Shown one piece after another: positions 1 through 7,384 of a stretch of DNA of 64,000 bases; the first letter of the stretch is position 1, and the number at the start of each line of letters is the position of its first letter. The notes under the pieces were generated by a model that did no database searches, was not told where the DNA came from, and saw nothing but the letters and a program-made list of their open reading frames with translations. Where the stretch lies: positions 248,001 to 312,000 of the forward strand of contig NZ_JOFS01000008.1 of assembly GCF_000719285.1 (NCBI RefSeq). Direction: 5' to 3'. A program made the translations under genes and the position numbers. Origin of the DNA: Streptomyces bicolor. GTDB taxonomy: Bacteria; Actinomycetota; Actinomycetes; Streptomycetales; Streptomycetaceae.

Positions 1-678
1 ACGGGTGAGTCCGGCGGTGGCGTCCGGGGTGAGGGCGCTCAGGTTGGCGACGGAGGAGCCCGCGGCGGCGACCGTGTCGAGATGGCGGGCGCTGTCGCCG
101 GTGACCTCGCCGGGGCGGCGGGCCACCACGACCATGACGCTCTGTTCGCCGAGGCGTTCGGCGAAGGCGGCGAGCCAGCGCAGGGTTTCCTGGTCGGCCC
201 AGTGGGCGTCGTCGATCAGCAGCACCAGCGGCCAGTCGCGCCGGGCGAGTCGGCGTACGACGGCGACCAGGCCGTCGCACACGCCCTGCGGGTCGGCCTG
301 GCGCTCGCCGGGGTCCGTTATGCCGAGGGCGGGTCCGGCGATGTCGTACCAGTCGCCGAGGTATTCCCGCGCCTCTTCCGGCATCAGCGACAGCAGCGCG
401 GGCTGCAGCAGCTGCCGTACCACGTTGAAGGGGACGGAACTCAGGGTCTCGCTGCCGCGCGCGGACCACACCACACAGCGTCGGGCCTCGGCGATGCGGC
501 GGGTTTCGGCCAGCAGCGCCGTCTTGCCGAGTCCCGCCTCGCCGCGCAGCACCAGGAGGCTGCCGGAGGAGGACTTGTCGGCGCACAGGGTGTCGAGGGC
601 CCGCTCGATCGCGGCGAGCTCCTCGTCGCGCTCCCACAGGGAAGCCGAGGCGGCCTGTGTGGGCCGTACCTCCGTCAT
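1..678 (-). CDS. LuxR-type regulator, N-terminal ATPase part (runs off left edge)
   Basis: An open frame of 226 codons runs from an ATG at 678 to the window edge without a stop. It starts MTEVRPTQAASASLWERDEE, carries a Walker A motif GEAGLGKT near residue 49, and further on a Walker B-like stretch LVLLIDDAHWAD. This is the pattern of LuxR/MalT-like (LAL/STAND) ATPase regulators in actinomycetes, which normally end in a LuxR DNA-binding domain; that part lies outside the window, so the class is inferred. It is divergent from the MFS gene at 909 and may share the 230-bp regulatory gap. Confidence 0.72.
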   Translation of the reverse strand, partial: MTEVRPTQAASASLWERDEELAAIERALDTLCADKSSSGSLLVLRGEAGLGKTALLAETRRIAEARRCVVWSARGSETLSSVPFNVVRQLLQPALLSLMPEEAREYLGDWYDIAGPALGITDPGERQADPQGVCDGLVAVVRRLARRDWPLVLLIDDAHWADQETLRWLAAFAERLGEQSVMVVVARRPGEVTGDSARHLDTVAAAGSSVANLSALTPDATAGLTR

Positions 679-850
679 CCCGCTACCTCCCCAAGTCGCC
701 CGAACGACGTACAGACGTCGAGCGTAGCCGTCCGATTGCCTAAGTGGAGGCCGGTCCGGGCAGCTGTTGCCGTGATGGGTGAATGCGGGTGCGCGGGGGC
801 GACGCGCAGGGCCCGTGACCTGCCCGGCTGAAACTTACCGAGAGTCAAGA

Positions 851-895
851 ACCGACAGTCCGAAGGGAGTCGGACCGGCGGTCCGACCGACAGTC
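851..895. promoter_or_regulatory. palindrome flanked by direct repeats upstream of MFS gene
   Basis: An inverted repeat GTCGGACC-GGC-GGTCCGAC occupies 869-887. The 10-mer ACCGACAGTC occurs on both sides, at 851-860 and 886-895. The cluster ends 13 bases before the ATG at 909 and lies between two divergent genes, so an operator or 5' leader structure is likely. The binding protein is unknown. Confidence 0.5.
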
Positions 896-908
896 AGAAG
901 GCTCGGGA

Positions 909-2180
909 ATGACACTGACGAACCAGGACCGAAGCACGGTCCGGTCCCGCAAGGCGCTGGTCGCGGGATCGGTTGGCAACCTCATCGAGTGGTACGAGTT
1001 CGGTGTCTACGGCTACTTCGCGACGATCATCGCGGCGCGCTTCTTCACACCGGAGGGCGGCAGCGAGGCCGAGGCGCTGGTGCGGACGTACGCCTCGTTC
1101 GCGCTGGCGTTCTTCTTCCGGCCGGTCGGAGCCGCCCTGTTCGGCAGGCTCGGCGACCGGATCGGCCGACGTCCGGTGCTGATCCTGGTGATCACCCTGA
1201 TGACCGGGGCGACGACGCTGATCGGAGCGTTGCCGACGTACGCGACGGCCGGCGCCCTCGCGCCCTGGCTGCTGACGTTTCTGAGGGTGCTTCAAGGCAT
1301 CTCCGCGGGCGGCGAGTTCGGTGGCGCCGTGTCGGTGATGACCGAGTTCGCGCCACCCGGGCGGCGCGGTCTGTACGGGTCGTGGCAGTCGTTCACCGTG
1401 GCGCTGGGACTGCTGGCCGGTGCGGGTGCGGCGGCGCTGCTCGCCACCGTGCTGACCGAGGACCAACTGGGCGACTGGGGCTGGCGCTTGCCGTTCCTGC
1501 TGACGTTGCCCCTGGGGCTGGGCGCGTTGTGGCTGCGGCTTCGGCTGGACGAGACGCCGGCGTTCCGGGAGGAGAGGGACGCCGAGCGGCCGCCGGTGCG
1601 TGCGGTGGTGGGGGCGATCGCGCTGGGCGCCGGGCGGATCATGGGGTGGGCGGCGGCCGGGTACACCTTCCTGGTCGTGCTGCCGTCGTATCTGCAGGCC
1701 ACGCTGAACACGACCTTCCAGCAGGCGCTGATCGCCACGGTGCTGGCCAACCTCGGGTTCGCGGTGACCATCCTGCCGGCGGGGTGGCTCAGCGACCGGG
1801 TCGGGAGGAGGCCGGTGATGCTGGCGGGGGCGGTGCTCGTGGTGGTTCTCGCGGTGCCGCTGCTCAACCTTCTTCAGGACCCGGGCGTTTCCGTCACCGT
1901 GAAGGGTGCGGTGGTGTGCGGAGCGGGTGCCGTGGTGGGGCTGATGGCGGGGCCCGGTCCGGCGATGCTCGCCGAGCTGTTCCCGACGAACGTGCGTCAT
2001 ACGGGGCTGGGACTCGCCTACGCCCTGTCCAATGCGGTGTTCTCGGGCTGCGCCGGGCTCATCATCACGGAGACGATCGAACGGACCGGCAACGTGGACG
2101 TCCCCGCGTACTACGCTGCCGCGGCCTGCGCGGTGAGCGTCCTCGCGCTGGCCGGGAGAGCACACGGGAAGGCGAGTTGA
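909..2180 (+). CDS. MFS transporter, metabolite:H+ symporter (MHS) type
   Basis: This 423-aa protein has the hallmark MHS-family N-terminus (residues 19-35 read LVAGSVGNLIEWYEFGV), the loop-2/3 motif GRLGDRIGRRPVL, and about 12 hydrophobic segments. MHS transporters (KgtP, ProP and ShiA relatives) bring organic acids, betaines or shikimate-like compounds into the cytoplasm with protons; the substrate cannot be read here. A purine-rich AGAAGG lies before the ATG. Four bases separate it from the anmK start, so the two are probably co-transcribed, suggesting but not proving uptake of a sugar-acid or wall-derived compound. Confidence 0.85.
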   Translation: MTLTNQDRSTVRSRKALVAGSVGNLIEWYEFGVYGYFATIIAARFFTPEGGSEAEALVRTYASFALAFFFRPVGAALFGRLGDRIGRRPVLILVITLMTGATTLIGALPTYATAGALAPWLLTFLRVLQGISAGGEFGGAVSVMTEFAPPGRRGLYGSWQSFTVALGLLAGAGAAALLATVLTEDQLGDWGWRLPFLLTLPLGLGALWLRLRLDETPAFREERDAERPPVRAVVGAIALGAGRIMGWAAAGYTFLVVLPSYLQATLNTTFQQALIATVLANLGFAVTILPAGWLSDRVGRRPVMLAGAVLVVVLAVPLLNLLQDPGVSVTVKGAVVCGAGAVVGLMAGPGPAMLAELFPTNVRHTGLGLAYALSNAVFSGCAGLIITETIERTGNVDVPAYYAAAACAVSVLALAGRAHGKAS

Positions 2181-2184
2181 GCTG

Positions 2185-3338
2185 ATGCGGGTGATCGGCC
2201 TGATGTCGGGCACGTCGTACGACGCCATCGACGCGGCCGCCGCCGACCTGAGCCTCGTCGGGGACGGCCTCGTCCTCAGGCCGCTGGGGCTGGTGAGCGA
2301 GGCGTACGACGAGTCGCTGCGCGATGCGCTGGCGGCCGCGCTGCCACCGGGGACGGCATCGATGGCCGAGGTCTGCCGGCTCGACACGCGGATCGGGCAG
2401 GCCTTCGCGGCGGCGGCCGTCCGGGCGGACCGGGAACTGTGCGACGGGCGGGCGGAGTTGGTGGCCTCGCACGGGCAGACCGGGTACCACTGGGCCGAGG
2501 AGGGGCAGGTGTACGGCACCCTGCAGCTCGGGCAGCCCGCATGGATCGCCGAGGCGACCGGGCTGCCCGTGGTCGCCGACTTCCGGCCACGTGACATCGC
2601 CGCCGGCGGTCAGGGCGCACCGCTGGTCAGCCTCGTCGACCTGCTGTGGCTGCGCGGCCGGCCGGGCACGCCCGTCGCCCTCAACCTCGGCGGCATCGCC
2701 AACCTCACCGCGCCGACGGCACCGCCTTCGACACCGGGCCCGGCTGCGCGCTGATCGACGCGGCGGCGAGCGGGTTCAGCGGCGGGCGGGTGGCGTACGA
2801 CGTGGACGGGGCGGTGGCCGAGCGCGGCACCGTACATGAGCCGCTGCTCAGCAGGCTGCTTCAGGAGCCGTACTACGCGCTGCCCGCGCCCAAGACGACC
2901 GGCAAGGAGCTGTTCCACCTCGGCCATCTGCGGGACGCGTTGGCCGGATTCGGCACGCTGCCCGCCGAGGACGTCGTCGCCACCCTGACCATGCTCACGG
3001 CACGGACGGTCGCCGACGCGGTGCGCACGGTGGGCGCGTCCGAGGTGATCGCCTCGGGGGGCGGGACGCGCAACCCCGTACTGATGAGGATGCTCGGGCA
3101 GCGGCTGCCGGGGGTGGCGCTGCGCACCTCCGACGAGCTGGGGCTGCCGGCGGCCGCGAAGGAGGCGTACGCCTTCGCCGTGCTGGGGTTTCTGACCGCG
3201 CACGGGCTGCCCGGCACCGAGCCGGCGGCCACCGGTGCCCGGCACGCGCGCGTGCTCGGTTCGATCACGCCGGGCCGGGACGGACTGCGGCTGCCGCCAC
3301 CGGCTCGGGAGCGGCCGGTGCGGCTCGTCCTGGAGTGA
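2185..3338 (+). pseudogene. anmK: anhydro-N-acetylmuramic acid kinase, single frameshift
   Basis: AnmK phosphorylates 1,6-anhydro-MurNAc to MurNAc-6-phosphate in cell-wall recycling. The first frame (2185 onward) gives MRVIGLMSGTSYDAIDAAAA, the ASHGQT motif and LNLGGIANLT; it then stops at 2754. The rest of the family sequence (DGTAFDTGPGCALIDAAAS, the ASGGGTRNP motif, to TGA at 3338) continues in another frame. Adding one base near 2710-2715 joins NLTAP to DGTAFDTGPG and gives about 384 residues, the usual AnmK length. A one-base deletion or sequencing error is the simplest reading; no slippery heptamer was seen. Confidence 0.85.
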
Positions 3339-3413
3339 CGCGGATGGACATCCGGACGCGTCGGGGCCGGATCCTCTCATCCCACTTTCACCGAGGCCTC
3401 ATACGGTGGACCC

Positions 3414-4592
3414 ATGACGCAGGTGACTCCTCCCGGCTGGTACCCCGACCCCGGCCGGAAAAGTGACGGTCCGCCCACCGAGCGCTGGTGGGACGGCAAG
3501 GCATGGACGGACCAGGTCCGGCCCGCGAGGTCGGCCGCCGAATGGGCGCCTCCGGGGCAACCGCCGGCTGACGGGGCGCCATCGGGACAGCCGACGACCG
3601 ACGGAGCGCCGTCAGGGCAGCCGGCCACCGACGGGGCGCCTTCCGGACAGCCGACGGCTGGCGGGGCTCTTCCGGCGTATCCGGTCCATCCACCCGCCGA
3701 CGGGCCCCCCTCGGGGCAGCCGCCGGCCGGCGTGGCCCCGCTCCCGTACCCGGTCCATCCCGGCTATCCCGGCTATCCCGGCGAGCCGCAGTCGAGCGGG
3801 CGGCGCGGACTGCGTACGGGCATAGCGGTGGGCGTGGCCGCGGTCGTTCTCGCGAGCATCGGGGTCGGCGTGTACGCGCTGACCGCCGACGGCGGCTCGG
3901 GCAGCGGCAGCGCCGACTCCCGGCCGGGCCCGGGTGGGCAGGGCGGCCAGGGCGGGCCCGGCGGTGGTCAGGGCGGCCCCTTCGGTGACTCCGGCGGCGG
4001 CGACGGCGGCGACGGGGGGTCCGGCGGGCAGTCCCCCTCCCCGGACCCGTCCGAGGCGCCGAAGGTGGACAGCGGTTCGGTGACCGACCCGGTGAGCGGG
4101 ATCAGCATCCCGATCCCGGACGGCTGGTACGGCCAGCAGATCAACTGGGGCGCGCACGTGGCGTCGGACGAGACGTACAAGTGCCCCGCCGAGACCTCCC
4201 AGACCTGCCAGAAGGGCGGCGCCTACTCGGCCCCGGCGCTGGCGCTCGGCACGAAGGGCGACACGGCCGAGGAGGTCGCCAAGGCGGACATCTCGGAAAA
4301 CGCCGAGGAGTCCTACGGCAAGGGGTACGGGGAGATCACCTCGCACGAGGTGCTGGCCTCCAAGGCGGTGACCGTGGCCGGGCAGAAGGGTTACCTGGTC
4401 CGCTGGAAGGCGATCACCAGCAAGGGCACCGACGGCTATGTCGAGTCGCTCGCCTTCCCCTCGCCCGTCAACGACCAGCAGATGGTCGTGGTCCGCCTCG
4501 GCGTGGACACCACCGAGAAGCAGTCGGTCCTCGACGAGATCACCGAGGGCATCAAGGTGTCCACCGGCGGCGGCAACGGCCAGGACGTCTGA
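3414..4592 (+). CDS. DUF2510 membrane-anchored protein
   Basis: The N-terminus carries a DUF2510 module (PPGWYPDP, then ERWWDGKAWTDQVRP, residues about 4-40), typical of actinobacterial membrane proteins. A low-complexity stretch follows with repeats of the type DGAPSGQPT (residues about 50-115). A single transmembrane segment (GIAVGVAAVVLASIGVGVY, about residues 140-160) leads to a glycine/proline-rich linker and an outward-facing C-terminal domain of about 170 residues, which may bind or present something at the envelope. Function is unknown. The nearby palindrome at 4627-4673 would end its transcript. Confidence 0.75.
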   Translation: MTQVTPPGWYPDPGRKSDGPPTERWWDGKAWTDQVRPARSAAEWAPPGQPPADGAPSGQPTTDGAPSGQPATDGAPSGQPTAGGALPAYPVHPPADGPPSGQPPAGVAPLPYPVHPGYPGYPGEPQSSGRRGLRTGIAVGVAAVVLASIGVGVYALTADGGSGSGSADSRPGPGGQGGQGGPGGGQGGPFGDSGGGDGGDGGSGGQSPSPDPSEAPKVDSGSVTDPVSGISIPIPDGWYGQQINWGAHVASDETYKCPAETSQTCQKGGAYSAPALALGTKGDTAEEVAKADISENAEESYGKGYGEITSHEVLASKAVTVAGQKGYLVRWKAITSKGTDGYVESLAFPSPVNDQQMVVVRLGVDTTEKQSVLDEITEGIKVSTGGGNGQDV

Positions 4593-4626
4593 GCCGCTCT
4601 GCCGCTCGTTCGCCCCGGACGTGATG

Positions 4627-4673
4627 CGGCCGGGTGGGGCGCCCCTCCGCTCAAGAGGAACCCCACCCGGCCG
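4627..4673. terminator. perfect 13-bp stem hairpin between convergent genes
   Basis: CGGCCGGGTGGGG at 4627-4639 is exactly complementary to CCCCACCCGGCCG at 4661-4673, with a 21-nt loop. It lies between the convergent DUF2510 and TetR genes. There is no U-tract, as is usual in Streptomyces. Confidence 0.7.
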
Positions 4674-4755
4674 GGGGGTGCGCGCCGCCCCCGTCCCCAC
4701 GGGTCGGCGCGGAACAGGCCACCGTCCAGTCATCCCGTGGACGGCGTCCTGAGTC

Positions 4756-5370
4756 TCAGGTCAGGCCCAGTGCCGGCAGCACGGCGGCCTCCACGAACCG
4801 GACGATGTAGTCGGGGTCGGCGTCCTCGCCCTCCAGTACGGGGCGGGCCCGCAGTACGCCGAAGATCTGCGCCGGGATGTACTCCAGCGCCGGATGGTCG
4901 GCGGCGACCTCTCCCCGTTCGACGCCGCGCCGCAGGATCTCCTTCAGCGCGTCGAGCTCGGGGTCGATGAGCGCCTCGCGCAGGGCCCGCTGGAGTTCCG
5001 GGTCCTGCATGACGGCGTGGCCGAGGGCCTGGAACAGCCTGGTGTCCTTGCCGGACCACGCTCCCGCGGCCCGGGCGGCCTCTTTCAGGTCGCCGGCGAG
5101 AGTGCCGGTGTCGATCCCCTCGAAGCGGGTGCGGCGGCTGGCGCGCAGTGCGGCCGCCACGAACTGCGGCTTCGTCTTCCACTGCCGGTAGAGCGTGGAC
5201 TTGCTGCAGCGCGTGCTGGCGGCGACGCCCTCCATGGTGACGGAGTCGTACCCGCACGCGCGTATCTGTTCGAGCACGGCGTCGAAGAACTCCTGCTCAC
5301 GCTCGGGCGTGATCTTGGAGCGGCGCGAGGCGGCGACCGTCTCCGGTCCGTCCGCGGCCTGCGACGTCAT
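4756..5370 (-). CDS. TetR/AcrR family transcriptional regulator
   Basis: The 204-aa protein has the TetR N-terminal helix-turn-helix: EFFDAVLEQIRACGYDSVTM, then EGVAASTRCSKSTLYRQWKTK (residues about 28-70). The larger C-terminal part is the usual effector/dimer domain and shows no diagnostic motif. A GGAG ribosome site precedes the ATG at 5370. It faces away from the PAP2 gene at 5550 across a 179-bp gap filled with a regular array of operator-like units, so autorepression and control of the PAP2-DMT operon are likely. Confidence 0.85.
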   Translation of the reverse strand: MTSQAADGPETVAASRRSKITPEREQEFFDAVLEQIRACGYDSVTMEGVAASTRCSKSTLYRQWKTKPQFVAAALRASRRTRFEGIDTGTLAGDLKEAARAAGAWSGKDTRLFQALGHAVMQDPELQRALREALIDPELDALKEILRRGVERGEVAADHPALEYIPAQIFGVLRARPVLEGEDADPDYIVRFVEAAVLPALGLT

Positions 5371-5404
5371 CTGCTCTTCTCCTCACTTCCAGTGTGTCGT
5401 ACGT

Positions 5405-5494
5405 CTATCGATACGCCACTGTACCGGAACGCTGGCGTATCGGTACAGTGGCGTATCGGTACATTGACGTTTCGGTACGCCGCCGTATCGATGA
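5405..5494. promoter_or_regulatory. six operator-like units at exact 16-bp spacing
   Basis: Ten-base near-palindromic cores of consensus GTAYCGRTAC begin at 5405, 5421, 5437, 5453, 5469 and 5485, each 16 bp from the next (ctatcgatac, gtaccggaac, gtatcggtac, gtatcggtac, gtttcggtac, gtatcgatga). Flanking bases extend four units to TGGCGTATCGGTA-like 13-mers, and the first two are in inverted orientation. The array fills the gap between the divergent TetR and PAP2 genes. Confidence 0.7.
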
Positions 5495-5549
5495 GTTCGC
5501 CGGGTACCACTCAGCACCACCCACCGTTCGGCGAAAGGGCCGGGGGAAC

Positions 5550-6395
5550 ATGAATGGCCGCACCGAGGCTGCTCAGCCGGAGACCGACGCGATAGCGCGG
5601 CCCCCGCTCGTCCGGGAGCTCCTGCTCGTCGCAGGGCTCTTCCTCGTCTACAAGCTCGGCCGGCAACTGGCGACCGGCCACACCGGCGAGGCCTTCCGCA
5701 ACGCCGAGCGTGTGTGGGACCTGGAGCGCGCCGTCCATCTGCCCGGCGAGGGCTCGGTGCAGAACCTGCTGCTCCACGGCGACACGCTCATACACATCGC
5801 CAACACCTACTACGCGACCGTCCACTTCCCGGCCACCGCGGCCTTCCTGGTCTGGCTCTACCTGCGGCGCCCCGCGCACTACGTCTCGGCCCGCCGCGTC
5901 CTCGCCGCCGTCACCGCAGCCGCCCTGGTGGTGCACCTGACCTTCCCGCTCGCCCCGCCGCGCATGCTGGCCGCCGCCGGACTGATCGACACCGGCCAGG
6001 TGTACGGCCCCTCCGTGTACGGCTCCCCCGAGACCGACCACCTATCGAACCAGTTCGCGGCGATGCCGTCGCTGCACTTCGGCTGGGCCCTGATGGTGGC
6101 GATCGGCCTGATCGTGGCGACCCGGTCGCGATGGCGGTGGCTGTGGCTGCTGCACCCGCTGCTGACGCTGCTGGTCATCGTCGGCACGGCCAACCACTAC
6201 TGGCTCGACGCGATCGTGGCGACGGCCATGCTCGGTCTCGCCCTCGCGGTGATCCTCCCCGGAAGTTCGTCCGGGAGGACCGCCATCCGACTTCGCTCGC
6301 CGCGGCGTACCGCCCCGACCGCCGGACGTGGTACCGACGAGCTCGTGCCCGCGGCCCGGGACGAGGAGACCGCCCTGGTGGGAGCGGGCCGATGA
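5550..6395 (+). CDS. PAP2 superfamily (PAP2_3/Aur1-like) membrane phosphatase
   Basis: The ATG at 5550 gives 281 aa. Several membrane segments and the PAP2_3 signature are present: AAMPSLHFGWAL (catalytic His) and later GTANHYWLDAIVAT (His/Asp). These enzymes act on lipid-linked phosphates such as phosphatidate, or as inositol-phosphoryl transferases, on the outer face of the membrane. An in-frame upstream extension exists, but it would run through the operator array, so the ATG preceded by GGGGGAAC was chosen. The stop overlaps the next start (ATGA), indicating an operon with the DMT transporter. Expression is probably under the TetR array. Confidence 0.82.
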   Translation: MNGRTEAAQPETDAIARPPLVRELLLVAGLFLVYKLGRQLATGHTGEAFRNAERVWDLERAVHLPGEGSVQNLLLHGDTLIHIANTYYATVHFPATAAFLVWLYLRRPAHYVSARRVLAAVTAAALVVHLTFPLAPPRMLAAAGLIDTGQVYGPSVYGSPETDHLSNQFAAMPSLHFGWALMVAIGLIVATRSRWRWLWLLHPLLTLLVIVGTANHYWLDAIVATAMLGLALAVILPGSSSGRTAIRLRSPRRTAPTAGRGTDELVPAARDEETALVGAGR

Positions 6396-7357
6396 ACCCC
6401 ACCGTCGTCGCCGTCGTCCTGTCCCTGTTCTCCGCCGTCGCCTACGCCGCCGCGGCCGTCGGCCAGGAGCGGCTGGCCTCCCGTGCGCAGGGTTCGGGTG
6501 TGCTCCGGCTGCTGGGCTCCGGCGCCTGGTGGGGGGCGGTCCTGCTCAACGGCTCCGGCGCGCTGCTGCACGTGGTGGCCCTGAAATACGGCCCGCTGAC
6601 CGTGGTGCAGCCGCTCGGCGCGCTCACCCTGGTGGCCGCGGTGCCGTTGGGCGCGCGGGTCGCCGGGCGGCGGGTGAGCGCGGTCGAGTGGCGTGGTACG
6701 GCGCTGACGCTGCTCGGCCTGGCCGCCATCCTCGTCACGGCGTCCGGGCCCGCACCCGAGGACGTCCTGAGCACCTCCGAGGCGCTGGCGGTCGCGGCGG
6801 TGACGGTGGCGCTGATCGGCATGCTGTCGCGGCCCGGTGCCCGGCCCGGGCTGCGGCACGCGACCGCGTCCGGCTTCGCGTCCGGGGTCGCCTCGGCGCT
6901 CACCCAGACGGTGACGGTGGCCGCGACGGACGACTCCGCCCCACTGCTCAGCCTCCAGGTGGTCGGCGTGGCGCTGCTGGTCGCGGCCCTCGCGGCGAGC
7001 GGACTGCTGCTGTCGCAGACCGCCTACCAGGGCGGCCTCGGCGCGCCCCTGGCCATGGTGACGCTGGCGAACCCGCTGGCGGCCGCGGTGATCGGGCTCG
7101 TCCTGCTCGGTGAGCGGCTTCAGGGCGGCGCTGCGGGCATCCTCCTCGCGCTGGCCGGAGCTGGCCTGGCGTCCTGGGGTGTGGTGCTGCTCAGCCGGGC
7201 GACACCCGAGCCGGCCTCGCGGCACGAGCACCCCGACCCTGTACCGGACGACGAGCACCCCGTGGCCGCCGTACTGGCCCTGGAGCCCGAGTCGGCCGCG
7301 CCCGAACCGGCGTTGGTGCCCCGGCGGCCGGAGCCGGGGCACCTCACACCGCTGTGA
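6392..7357 (+). CDS. DMT-superfamily (EamA/NIPA-like) transporter
   Basis: The 321-aa protein starts MNPTVVAVVLSLFSAVAYAA and contains about 9-10 hydrophobic segments, including LTVVQPLGALTLVAAVPLGA and a second repeat APLAMVTLANPLAAAVIGL, the two-fold pattern of drug/metabolite exporters. The last 50 residues are acidic, proline-rich and probably cytoplasmic. It overlaps the PAP2 stop by 4 nt. The substrate is unknown; pairing with a lipid phosphatase suggests an envelope precursor, but that is inference. Confidence 0.75.
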   Translation: MNPTVVAVVLSLFSAVAYAAAAVGQERLASRAQGSGVLRLLGSGAWWGAVLLNGSGALLHVVALKYGPLTVVQPLGALTLVAAVPLGARVAGRRVSAVEWRGTALTLLGLAAILVTASGPAPEDVLSTSEALAVAAVTVALIGMLSRPGARPGLRHATASGFASGVASALTQTVTVAATDDSAPLLSLQVVGVALLVAALAASGLLLSQTAYQGGLGAPLAMVTLANPLAAAVIGLVLLGERLQGGAAGILLALAGAGLASWGVVLLSRATPEPASRHEHPDPVPDDEHPVAAVLALEPESAAPEPALVPRRPEPGHLTPL

Positions 7358-7384
7358 TCCGAGTGGTCCGTACGTAGCGGCCGG

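Noticed and set aside
894..2597. 567-codon minus-strand frame opposite MFS/anmK
   Set aside because: Composition (His, Arg, Gln rich) and overlap with clearly coding MHS transporter indicate a shadow.
2700..2720. Programmed frameshift in anmK
   Set aside because: No slippery heptamer, stop-associated shift site or pseudoknot-like structure was seen; a lost base is simpler.
3540..3720. Regular repeats suggesting a CRISPR or minisatellite
   Set aside because: The repeats are codon-phased (DGAPSGQP) inside the DUF2510 protein and have no spacers of constant length.
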